Shown here in pieces: positions 13,121 to 23,922 of a DNA stretch of 64,000 nucleotides. A model generated the notes under the pieces. The model was not told where the DNA came from. It saw only the letters and a program-made list of their open reading frames with translations, and did no database searches. Position numbers and translations under genes: made by a program. Every line of letters starts with the position of its first letter. Position 1 is the stretch's first letter. The DNA is taken from NCBI GenBank assembly GCA_033398695.1, contig CM065806.1, positions 37,535,001 through 37,599,000 of the forward strand, read 5' to 3'. This DNA comes from Orobanche coerulescens. Its lineage: Eukaryota > Streptophyta > Magnoliopsida > Lamiales > Orobanchaceae.

Positions 13121-14947
13121 CCCCCACATTTTTTAGTATTTCTAAAATTGTTTTACTGGATTTCAGAGCTAATAGAAAATTTCAATTATTTCCTAGCATG
13201 GGATCTTGTTTTAAGTTAACTAGTCTCCACATGATTGATATCCTCATATTCAGAGCTAGTTTGAACTGATTAACGTCGTTTTTGCATTTCCGTTAGAACA
13301 CAATCCAACCATCTTAATTTTCGGATTAAGTTGGTTTTGTATCTCAAGCTTTTAGAGTGTAAATTTCTCTTTTTAGCTTCATCCTTACTCATTATCGAGT
13401 ACACGTAACAAATGTATCACTATATTTATAGAGTAATCACATTTCTTATTACAACCTCGCATAAGAGTAGGTTTCATCATCATTTAAAATCTCTCTGGTT
13501 TTAATATTCGATAAAAGAACTTATATGTTTTTAGCACTAAAATTCAATTATTGAATTTCTCCGAATTTCAGCATGGTTCCATTTATTTGGATCACATCTC
13601 GATCAAAGTTTGAAGAACCTTCACAAGATCGTTTTGAGCAGTGTATCCCAGCAAGAACAGCCGCATGTTTTTCGTGGCAGATCCAAACATCATTAAAATT
13701 AAATTTCGAAAATAATAAATTATTTTTCCCATAGATGGAAAATTTGCAGAGATCCGATATTAATAATTTCGAAATTTATGCTACAAAATAATTAATTGGC
13801 TTTAAGATTGTTGGTATAATTTACTAAAAATTATATCGCTAAATTTGAAGTCATATAATTATACGATGAAGTATAATATTTAATGATTTTCCATTATACC
13901 TGTAGATCCAAAAGCTTGTCTTGGACTCGTCCGTGTCCGTCAAATTACGACTTAAGGGATCGCATGTTTTGAATCTCCTGTTTGTGCTGCAAATCTGAGA
14001 AGAACAAAGTAGGAGACAGATTCGTTAATGAGGAAAGCATTAAATAATATATATGTATATATATAATTAATCAAATGAGGTAAATCCGAATGTGGGCGAT
14101 GTTGAGTCCAGAAAATCTGTCTTCTTAAAGCAAATTCGCCTCCACCGCAGTGTATAGCGTCTGCCTCGGAGGATAAAACAACATCTCGATGCGTTGATAT
14201 ATCGATCATCGCACCCTCAGCGAAAATAAAATTTTGCAGTCGGAATTTTTTGGGTGAAAAAACGGATGAAATTTTTTTTGTGTAAAATTAAGACCCCCCA
14301 CATCTGTATTTATAGGTGAAGATGAGAGAGAGACATGTGCTGGAGGAACTCTATACCGATCGAAATTGGTATCTGGAGGAACTCTAAACTGATCGAAATT
14401 GGTATCTGGAGGAACTCTAAACCGATCAGGATTAGTATCTCAATACTTATCTAAACCGATCTGTTTAATTCGATTTTATCCGGATCCAAAAAATTCGGAA
14501 TTTATTAATTGAGGTATTTTCGGTAAAATAAAATGACCAAGACCGAGCCGAGCCGAGCCGAGCCGGCCGGACGGACGGACGGCGGCGGCGGCGGCGCGCG
14601 CGTGTGTGTGTGTGCGCGAGGGGCGCCTAGTCACACATCCACTCATGTCTCACTTTTTGAACAAGACTTTGTCCACATCTCTTTATATACTCACAATTTT
14701 TCTCTTCTTTTTCCAATGTGGGATAACATCCTAAACCCATTTCTAAAGGGTTCACTTTGGAACATTATATCTCATTCATACCTCAATCATTTTGAGTGTT
14801 CTTACATGTTTTGGAAACCTCGTACGGAGTACTACGTATTACAACTAAGTCCCGACTTTATCTCGTAGTCGGGCCCACTCAAAATTTCCTCTCAAATGGG
14901 CTGCTCAAAACATCCCATTTCCTCCATTTTGTCTAATATTTCCAACA
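13121..14947 (-). repeat. TE-B LTR and leader, copy 2
   Basis: Collinear with 9711-11678. Ends TTCCAACA at 14947, followed by the PPT complement. TATATAAAG lies at 14682-14689 (minus), and the 33-bp repeat and GC/GT microsatellite are present. It lacks about 60-120 bp present in copies 1 and 3 near 14222 and 14534. Confidence 0.6.
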
Positions 14948-16634
14948 ATCCCCCACATGAATGAGATTGATGGTCCAGTAGCACAAGTCAGACACGGAGT
15001 TGACTTGGTGATAGTTACTGCGGTTAGGCATTGCATAGGATAGGTAGAGTATGCTCCATGAACCTTCCCTCGAAAATATATATTATCTTTACTGGCTAGA
15101 CAGTGTGACTAGATGCCTTTGAACTGTCCGACCTTCTGTGTAAGTGATCGTATATCCTTCACAAGTGCCCTCCCTGATTTATTGTGTTCTCATTATTGTG
15201 CCCGTTTTGGCCGTGGACACCGTCCTGGTTCTGCGGGAGTTTCTAGAGAATTGTGCCTTGCAATTCTCCTTTGAAGCGGCCCCTCTTCACTCCAACACAG
15301 GTGATTCTCGTTAGGTGTTTTGAGTAAACCAGTATGTTACTCCACCCGACTATACGTTGTCGACTTAAGAATCATTAAAATCATAAGCTTAACCTCTCCC
15401 TACGGGTATCACTGTTTTCATCCTAGGAATGGTCGGTTCGGGAACCCCCACAGTGATCGTGCCCAGTTTTATGAATTGGTTGTCCCATTGAACCTAGATC
15501 TTGGGATCTCCAGTCAGCTTAGGTTGGGTATCCTCCATAAAACCATTAGCTCATGGCAATAGACCCATTCCTCTTGATGATTTATCAATAAGGTCTTTTG
15601 ATAACCCTTCGGTTAGCGGATCCGCGATGTTATCTCTTGACGAATCGTAGTCAATAGTGATAACCAATGTTGATAGCAAATGGTATTATGTCTTTGCCTC
15701 ATATGACGAGACTTACCATTATACTTTTACTCTGTGCCCCGTCAATCGTAGATTGACATATTGCGGTCACAGCTTTGCCCATTTTGAAATATCTTCTAGA
15801 AATTGGTATTGCAATATGCCTCTCATGCATATTTGTTTAAGGTTATGAACTCATATTCCTTTATAAATCGAGCAATAACAATCTATATTAAAGATTTCCA
15901 TACCACTGCTGCACTAGCTAGTGTGAAACATGTTCACTATTTAGACATTAAATTCATAATGTCAGATATCCAATTTGCATTACTATATCATTTTATAGTT
16001 TTTTGAATATCTCATATCATGCAGCATATACACACAAGTAATCTTTATATCATTGTAATCACCAACTGATGATTAGTTTCCTGATTACTCGTGTATCCAC
16101 ATAGTCTACTCACGATATAGACTGTGTTTAGTCTTGTACAATTCACTTAGTACATTAGACTTTTAGTTACTCTTGAAAGATCAGTTGCCTTTGTGCTTGG
16201 ATAGATGCACCATATCCATTGGCATTCCAATTGATTCCGTTGATCTTTCCAAGATTCATGTCATCATAATATGACTGACCTCATATGGGACATTGTGAAC
16301 GACTTGAGATTTTACATCTTAAGGTCATCTCTTTAGTCTCACATATTTATCTTTTCAGACTTTGATGAATTGATCCCCTTGTCATTACTTACATCAATGA
16401 CTCGATCATTCAAATTCATTCTTAAAGTGACATAGTCGTCATGTGTATTCGACATATACACACTTGACATATTCACTGTCTTGAATCTTTTTGACATTGT
16501 AAATTGGCATTTTTTTTAACGTTTTGAAATTATGTTACCAACTATTAACCGAGACTTCAATTTCTCAAGATCAAATTACTAATTTTAAGCGTCCCCAAAA
16601 TTAGCAATTTTTCATTAACTACATTACCAAATTT
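14948..16634 (-). pseudogene. TE-B interior 2: Copia RNase H tail and further pol remnants
   Basis: After the PPT complement, the minus strand contains the end of Copia pol. Around 15555-15660 a frame reads NIADPLTEGLSKDL followed by SSRGMGLLP, a standard C-terminal block of Copia RNase H. The stretch 15061-16199 is absent from interior 1. Further left-to-right the sequence matches 11828-12240 until TE-C interrupts it at 16635. Many stops; not functional. Confidence 0.6.
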
Positions 16635-17818
16635 TGTTGGAATATTTATTCCACACATTATTTAATTTATGTTTTGATGATTAAAGTTGCTAAACAACAA
16701 AACAACATCAAGGCGAAGCAAAACGACGAAGCAGTCGAAGACGCAAAAAGTTGCAATCTGGACTGCATTAGCGCACGCTAAGGCATATAGGATTAGCGCA
16801 CGCTAACGAGGAGTAATCTGCATTCCAGCCAAGTTTCGAAGTAAGCTGCAGTGAAGTCAGCTGATGGGATAGCACACGCTACACGTTACCATTAACGCAC
16901 GCTATCGAGCCTTGTTACCGTTGTGAAGGAATTCAAATACAGAATGACGTATGCAATAAAATCAGCATTAGCGCACGCTATAATGAAGGATTGGCGCACG
17001 CTAAGAAGTTTGAATCAAGTCAATCCGAACGTTGGAAAGATTCGGCGGAAAGTCAAGCATCAAACGGATAGTTTGACAAGTAAAGGCAACGGATATGTTA
17101 CGTTAACGCACGCTACTCAATCATGGTTAACGTACGCTAAGTAAGTGAGATAACATACGTAAGATAGACGGTATAATGTACGCTAAAGAAAAACGGTTAC
17201 CGGATCAAATCGAAATATCTAGCGCACGCTACAAAAGAAGGCTAGCGCACGCTAGCAAGTCAAAACAGCCAGCAACGGCTAGTTTATGGGAAATGCCTAT
17301 AAATACCATCCCTATGGTATTGTTTGAGTACAACAACTTCAATCAAACGAGATATACATCTGAGAATCATATACTTACATTGTTGTTGTAATATTGAGCT
17401 TATATTGTTAGTTTGAGTGTTTATACATTCAACATTATACACGAGAGGTAAAAGAAAAGAATCGATTGGATTCGGTGTTATTAGGATCAAGTATCCAGCA
17501 TTGTTAGAATCGCAATCGATATCTAAGTGAGGTTTATCTAGTACCCATAGAAAGCTAGAGTGGTTGATTCCTTATCCAATAGAAAAAGAAAAACGGTTTT
17601 ACTCGGACCGATAGAAGACGAGCTTGTAACGGTAATCCCTCGACCGATAGAAGAGAGGCGTAGAGGTTTTGATCTTAAGCCTAAGGAAAAAGATACATCG
17701 AGAGAGGACGTAGGCTTCGTTAATAGCCGAACCTCTATAAATCCTTGTGTGATTTATTTCCCGCAATTTTATTTACGCTTCCGCACAAATGGCGCAAATA
17801 TCCGATAATATACCAACA
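16635..17818 (+). repeat. TE-C 5' LTR
   Basis: TGTTGG...CCAACA, 1184 bp. Contains eleven or so copies of the TAGCGCACGCTA motif at 16769-17253, then TATAAATA at 17298-17305. An 82-codon open frame at 17560-17808 is present in both LTRs but is treated as non-coding R/U5 sequence. Confidence 0.9.
16769..17305 (+). promoter_or_regulatory. TE-C U3: array of TAGCGCACGCTA motifs and TATA box
   Basis: Motif instances include TAGCGCACGCTA at 16769-16780, 16794-16805, about 16970, 17220 and 17242, and variants TAGCACACGCTA (16870), TAACGCACGCTA (16893, 17104), TGGCGCACGCTA (about 16991) and TAACGTACGCTA (about 17128). Each is a 12-bp near-palindrome. The array ends 45 bases before TATAAATA (17298-17305), so it occupies the expected enhancer position. 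Confidence 0.65.
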
Positions 17819-17832
17819 ATTGGTATCAGAGC
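17819..17832 (+). promoter_or_regulatory. TE-C primer binding site
   Basis: ATTGGTATCAGAGC directly after the LTR end CCAACA, complementary to the 3' end of initiator tRNA-Met. Confidence 0.85.
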
Positions 17833-17875
17833 GGTTCTCCAATACGCGGCTTAACATCCAAGGAGAAGATCCAAA

Positions 17876-18154
17876 ATGGCGTTTCAAATCTATCCAGCCG
17901 AAGGCCTTGCTCTCAACCGACCACCATTTTTTGATGGCGCGAACTTCATGACTTGGAAGAAGAAGATGTCGATATTCATTCGAGCTTACGACATCGAACT
18001 TTGGAAAGTGATTTGTCTTGGTCCAAAAATCCCAATGAATTCCAACGGTACGCTTAAAATTTTTGAAGAATATGACGACTCCGATTGAAAAAACGACCAT
18101 TTCAATTGTAAGGCAACTCAACTTCTTTATTATGCCTTAAATCCGGAAGAACAC
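17876..18154 (+). pseudogene. TE-C gag, 5' part (interrupted by TE-D)
   Basis: An open frame starts at ATG 17876, 57 bases after the LTR, and encodes a Copia gag N-terminus: the FDGANFMTWKKKM block is the usual gag start, where the protein binds and packages element RNA into particles. A TGA at 18086-18088 stops it, where the frame otherwise continues openly to 18154. TE-D (target duplication aacac at 18150-18154) then splits the gene, which resumes in the same frame at 26828. A tryptophan-to-stop change by G to A is the likely cause of the TGA (inference). Without the stop and TE-D, gag would be about 515 codons. Confidence 0.8.
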
Positions 18155-18917
18155 TGTAACATCCCCAAAACCGTATGGGAATATTACACGCCGTAGACCC
18201 TTTCCACAAGGATCTACCAGGCTAAACATCCATAAACAACCAAGTGCTTGCCCGACCAGGGTCAAACAATAAAATGATACAGACCGATATGGTCACTTAC
18301 ACGTGAATACACAGACCGATGAGGTCACACAACCCAATCGATAACTGACTTAAATAACATTACCCACACAGGGGTCGAAATACGATACAAATAAGACCGA
18401 AATCAACTCGACAACACAACAAAAATCAAAATAACTCTCGACTCATGATTAGTATCGCACTGTCATCCTCTTGTGCCAATCCCGTGATCGCCTCCCGAAC
18501 CGCATGTACCGACGCAAAAGACATCCACCCCGACATTTCGGGGTTAGTAAAACTCCACCGCTTTACTAGTGCAAGTATCAAATCATACGAAATGTAACAA
18601 GCAATTAATAATCGTGATCAAATATAATAATCAAGTATCAAATATTCCCGGGAGGTTTTCACAAGAGAAGATAAGCTATGAAGCATTCGAAAATAAGATT
18701 ATCATCTCGGAAATTTTTAGAATTTCAGAACCTTAAGACCTCAAGTCCTTATTCACAAAACCTTTCGAAAAACTTAAGGGCCTTAACCCAAAACTTGTTT
18801 CATAATTCAACAGTTTACAATACCGGAAACATTTCCATAAATCTCGTGGGGCTCGGCCCAACATTCTTTCTTAAAAATTTTCCTGTAAAAACTTTGATTT
18901 GAAAAGTATCATGCTCA

Positions 18918-19380
18918 TGACACCGTGATCCACTGTGACGTGTCTCCATAGGTTCAACAACCCGCACGGACTACATCACGCACAATTAAACAAACATAAT
19001 CAATTCCGACACCGTGATCCACTGTCACATGTCTCCGTAGGTTCAACAACCCACACGGACTATTAACCAAACATAACCAATTCCGACACCGTGATCCACT
19101 GTCACGTGTCTCCGTAGGCATAACAACCCGCACGGACTATATCAATCACAACAATCACACACACAGTCCTGACACCGTAGTCCACTGCCACGTGTCACCG
19201 TAAGCCCCGTCGAGCTCACCCGGTTGACGACCGTGTCCGAAACTCATGGTCCACCGCCATGCGTTATCGTAGGCCTCGGCTGCATCAAAGACGATTGGAC
19301 CTCGCACTCACTAAGTTCGATCCCGTAGTCCACCGCCACGAATCCTCGTAGGTCCCGTCGAACCAACACGAGTGAACTTA
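18918..19380. repeat. Diverged tandem repeat with CACGTG cores in the TE-D LTR
   Basis: About six units of 60-80 bp, each built around GACACCGTGATCCACTGTCA and followed by TCTCCGTAGG; several contain CCACGTGTC. The last units are strongly diverged. The partner array is at about 24413-24825 in the right LTR. Confidence 0.65.
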
Positions 19381-20363
19381 GCGGTCACACACATATTCAC
19401 ATTCACATTACATACAACAACGAGCACCATTAATCAATCACCTTGATCACCACAAAATCGCATATCGCACGCAAATAACACAACCTCGACACTCGCAACA
19501 ACTATCATCAATCAACGATATTTAACCAACATAACACACATTCGGTACACAATACATTGTACAACCAAGTGTACAACCATCCCATATGTATGTCGCATTC
19601 CTGCACAAATGGCACAACGCCTAACACGTATACTGATATAACACTATTATCACAAAGCCTTCAAATTGCGGAAAACACAACCAACTCAAACGGAACATAT
19701 TTACGAAGGCAAGCAAAGTCATTATACATCTCATACGTAATTACTAGTCGCAAGATACAAGTCGTATAGTAAGATACTTGCCTTAATAACCGCTACCGAA
19801 CGCTCCGAAGAACACGGTTCGACCGGGAAGCTCGAACCCCAAAGAAGGCAACGAACGGAAGGGTTCCGACTCGAGTTCTTCACAAGAATTCGCTCCTAAG
19901 TCACAACGATGTCAATTCAATCACAATTCTACGAAAACGTATGGAACTTCCCAAGTTCTACTCATTGAAGCATTTTATCGGACACCTTGAGGGCATAGTC
20001 CAATTCAATCGATTATTCAAGGTAATACTCAAATTCGTTTCACAAAACTTCAGGGGTAATGAATGATTTCGAGTATACAACCATGTTCTAACAATAATCT
20101 AACTAAAACGAATCAAATCGGCCAAAACATCAAGAAACCTCAAAAATTCCCAAAACCAAGAGTTTAGGTGTTCTTACCTCTTGAAGATTCAAGCCCTATA
20201 ATCCGAAGAACACGTGCTAAATCCACAATCCGAGCTACATGATCGAAGGAGGATGAAGAAAATAAAACACTCAAATGATTTGTGAAGGAAAAACCCTCCT
20301 CAAGCTCTCTCTCGGTTGTAGGTGAAGAAAAGGGAAAGAAATGAGTCGAAATGCTCAAAACGA

Positions 20364-20690
20364 ATTTATAGGGGTCGACTCGGCCGACAGACTCGACCGT
20401 GTCCGCTCGACACGGCCGCGGCGCGCACTGGCCGGGTAGGACTCGACCGTGTCCCGCTAGACACGGCCGCGGCGCGGAGGGGCCTTCGATAGTGACCCGT
20501 CCGACAATGACTCAAGATGACTCGACCGTGTCCCGGAACACGGCCGGGCGTCCGCGCCGGCTCAGCCTATCCGGAAGAGTTCGACTCGGCCGTGCCAGAC
20601 GACACGGTCGGGTCCTGAGGCAGAGACTTCGGCATTTCCGGACGAGTACGGCACGAACCGTGTCGGACGACACGGCCGAGTTCGGTCGGC
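20364..20690 (-). promoter_or_regulatory. TE-D U3: TATA box with CGTGTC/GACACG palindrome array
   Basis: On the minus strand CCTATAAATTCG ends at 20364. Upstream of it five inverted-repeat blocks occur between 20393 and 20685, for example CGACCGTGTCCGCTCGACAC and CGTGTCGGACGACACGG. The array has the same position as the TAGCG arrays of TE-A, C and E but a different sequence. The right LTR has the same arrangement (TATA at 25811-25816, palindromes 25838-26115). Confidence 0.6.
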
Positions 20691-21389
20691 AGTGATCGGC
20701 CAATAATTGAAAAAAATGAGCGGGTGAGCTAAAACGACCATAACTCTCTCGTACGGACTCCAATTGACTCACCGTTTGAACCATTGGAAATCTAACTTGA
20801 TGTTTTATAATATTGAAAAGATTCAGAATTTTTGGAGTTTCCAAGAATTTATGGTGATTTTTACAAAGCCGAACTCATACTTAGAAAAGTCGTTTAGTAA
20901 TCCTGAACTCAACAAAACGACACCGAAACCCGAACCTGAATACGAACCGAAGATACGGTTACGAAGTACTCACAAAGACGAATCTAAGAGCTATTAGAAC
21001 ACACGATTCCGACCACCCGAAGGCTCGAAATTCGACAACGGAAGGTAATTACCCCAAACTTTGGAAAATTACGAAAATGGCCCAAATGCCCGAAAATCAC
21101 CATACGACAACGAATAATCAAACCGAAGCTCACAACACGTATAACAACATTAAATGAACTTACGAAAAACCCCAAACGACAGTTTCGAAGGAGATTCGCA
21201 AGAACCAAACTAAAGCGCGGAAAAGTCGCTAAAAAGCACGAAACTCAACAAAGCAGCACCGAAACAAACTCGGATGACAAAAAGTGCAGAATTAAATATT
21301 TTCCGAATGACGAAACGGTCAAAAGCGAGTTTTCGAAACGGACCTCCGCCGAAAAATGAAAATTACCGGAATCAAATTGCGATATTACA

Positions 21390-23922
21390 TTCTACCCTCC
21401 TTAAAAGAAGTTTCGTCCGAAACTTAAAATAAAATATCATGATAGAATAGAAACAAAACCAAAAAGTTCACGCAACAAATATCAATCTCTACACGAATTA
21501 CAAAGACAAAGTACGATACACAACTACATCATCGACACCACCGGCCCTCCCGAGTAGGAACGAAACCCGATTCCCGAACATCCCGGCAACGGACTCACAA
21601 TGCACCGCTTGGTGCCCTGGGCTTGGCCGCACTTAAAACAATTAACCGGTGGCAAACGACAATTGCCTCGCATGGCCTACACGATCGCAGCTTAAAGCAG
21701 TCTTCACACCGATCGCCTTACTCGCCTCGGGGTAAGGTTCTTAGATCGTCAACCGAACGAGGAGTGCTCCTAAGGAAATCGAAGCAACAGCTCACGGATC
21801 TCACTCCTCCGGCCTCTTGAAAAATTCCTCGAGGTCTTCTCGTCTCTTACTCTTTGAACCGCATTCCGTCACGTAAACGCCATCTCAATGGCTAAAGCTC
21901 GGTCCCGATCTTCCTTCGTGGTGGTACACATGAGCGGAGCCATACTCTAACGGATATGGGGTTTCATGCGCATATTGAAGTATCGGACCTTGTCCGCTTC
22001 ACTTCTCACTTGATCACGAACATAAGCCAACCGGCCGATTATAATCGATTATCGCCAGGATATTGACACATCCCGGGCGAGCGAGAAAATTCAACGATTC
22101 TGCGTTCACGAACAGGCAACGGGCAATACTGCCTCCATGGTGGTCTTAAACTCAGCCCATGTAGGTGTACGATCTACAGGCACTACAGCGTGCCACCAGT
22201 CTGCCTTCTTTGTCGAGTAGGTACGAGCAATGGGTACCCTCCTATCATCCTGACAAGCTACAAAGATCAAATATTCTCGTCCAACCGGAAGAGCCGCTTT
22301 TCCTAACCTAACAAGTCGACGAACCCACAAAACGGGCGGCCGCATCTTCATCACATCTCGTAACCACTTACTAGTTCCGTTATCCCTATTCGGGTTCTCA
22401 TCCCGACGCACTACGGCCGATTCATCTGCACTAACTGATCAACCACCTGACGAAGGATGGTGGCGGCGCCAACGTCAACATTAACGCTAGTCGAATATCA
22501 CTGATCTGTACTGAGCTGATTGGTACTCGGCAAGGAGGGAGTCGCCCTCTCCTGCTCCCGATTACGACCACGACCACGACCACGGCCTCGACCTCGACCC
22601 CTTAGCATACTGAACGGACATCCAATCAGAATAACGAGATAAAACAAACCTCACATAATCGACATAAGCCCAAAATCAGCAGCACGATGCAATATTCACA
22701 CGTTCACATTAACAAAGATGAACGACCTATACCTCAGCATACACGGTTAAAACATTAAGCATACCATTGTGGTCCAACACCGGTAATATTTAAAAAAAAA
22801 AAAACAAGTTTATCGAGGTATTTGTTCAAATGATAATATATAAAAAAAAAATCGCGAGTTCGAAAGATTTTGCTGGGGTGAAATTTTGAAAGTACTTTGT
22901 TTAATACCTCGGTCATTGAAGTGGGGAACGATACCTAACAACGTATCCCGCCACTTGGGCATACAACCCAGATTTTCTGACGAGAATAATAATATAGCAA
23001 CTCACTGCACGACTTAACCTCAATACATAAACACATAACGTTCTGAATTACGGAAGCCAAAGTTGTTTTGAAAAACAGAAATTTTCCAAAATCCTTTAGT
23101 TCATAAGCAAAATGACGGTAATATTTTACAATGTCCGAAGTATTTTAAAACACATTTTTCAAATACCGTCTGATTGTGTCATTTGAAAATACACGGCCCA
23201 TTTGTCAAAATTTAACAAATTTTAAAAATCCATATAAACCATGGTTTGACCGCACCACCAAAATATTCTCCAAAACTCGATTTCTACAAAATTCTCAAAC
23301 TGTAAGGTCCTTCAGGAAACATTCACAAACTTACCCATAGCGGACAAAAATTACAACATTCCAAAAACAGTCGAATTTAAAACCACATACTCAAATGGCA
23401 ACTGTGGTCGCCAATTCAATCAAATGCATCTCGTGGTATCAAGTTTAAACACACAAAGAAAATCATTCATCAAGTTTCTCACAAACTCTACCGTTGGTAC
23501 CTTTTCAAACCCATCGAGGTTTACAACCTTCACAACATACCACCCCACCCGTGGTTCAAAGATAAAATAATAACGTGCCTGGGTTCTATACACATGCTAT
23601 GTGCCACAAGTATGAAACACAACTATATTACACAATACTGTGTAAATAAAATTATACACCGCAATTAACTCACTAAAATAAAATCGAGATACACAGGTAT
23701 TATGCATAAAGGAGGAGACTTACATCCACAGGTCGCACGGAGGTGACAGTCGCCCACGATACTAATCTCGTCCGACAACATAGCCGACACGTTGTGACCA
23801 CGCACAACTCAACTTGTCACCTGACGACTCGAACGACAAGACAACACATTACTCGACAAAACATGACTTGAAACGACCCGACAGCCTAAGTTTCCGCAAA
23901 CCTAATGCTCCGATACCATAAT
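21390..23922 (-). other. TE-D interior
   Basis: This 2533-bp region starts (plus side) with the PPT complement ttctaccctcctt and ends with the primer-site complement gctccgatacca (23907-23918), which differs by one base from the usual gctctgatacca. On the minus strand GATGTAAGT at about 23726-23718 gives a leader splice-donor signal. A gag remnant occupies 21590-22608. From 22609 to 23717 no coding signal is seen. Confidence 0.7.
21590..22608 (-). pseudogene. TE-D gag remnant (Retrotrans_gag type)
   Basis: The minus strand has an ATG at 22608-22606 followed by repeated RG residues, as in the N-terminus of many Gypsy gags, then a stop within 35 codons. A 101-codon frame (22411-22106) carries KWLRDVMKMRPP and RRVPIAR with TPTWAEFK, which aligns with the gag of TE-E ([25 protein letters not shown]). 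Further on, around 21600-21640, a CFKCG fragment marks the zinc-knuckle region. Several frameshifts and stops break it. It shows descent from an E-like element. Confidence 0.75.

Larger units (their letters stand above)
18155..21389 (-). repeat. TE-D 3' LTR (left)
   Basis: Pairs with 23923-26822, which lacks about 333 bp present here (roughly 18632-18965). Holds a diverged tandem repeat (18918-19380), a TATAAAT box (20370-20364, minus) and a cluster of CGTGTC/GACACG palindromes (20390-20690). Confidence 0.9.

Noticed and set aside
16769..17253. CRISPR-like array of short palindromic repeats
   Set aside because: Spacers vary irregularly in length, repeats are only 12 bp, no cas genes exist and the context is a plant LTR.
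17560..17808. 82-codon frame kept in both TE-C LTRs (also 29494-29742)
   Set aside because: The LTRs are near identical, so conservation is automatic. It lies between TATA box and primer site and shows no known domain.
20399..20844. Arg/Gly/Pro-rich open frames over the TE-D palindrome cluster (both strands)
   Set aside because: GC-rich inverted repeats remove stops in several frames at once; the frames are not preserved in the other LTR copy.
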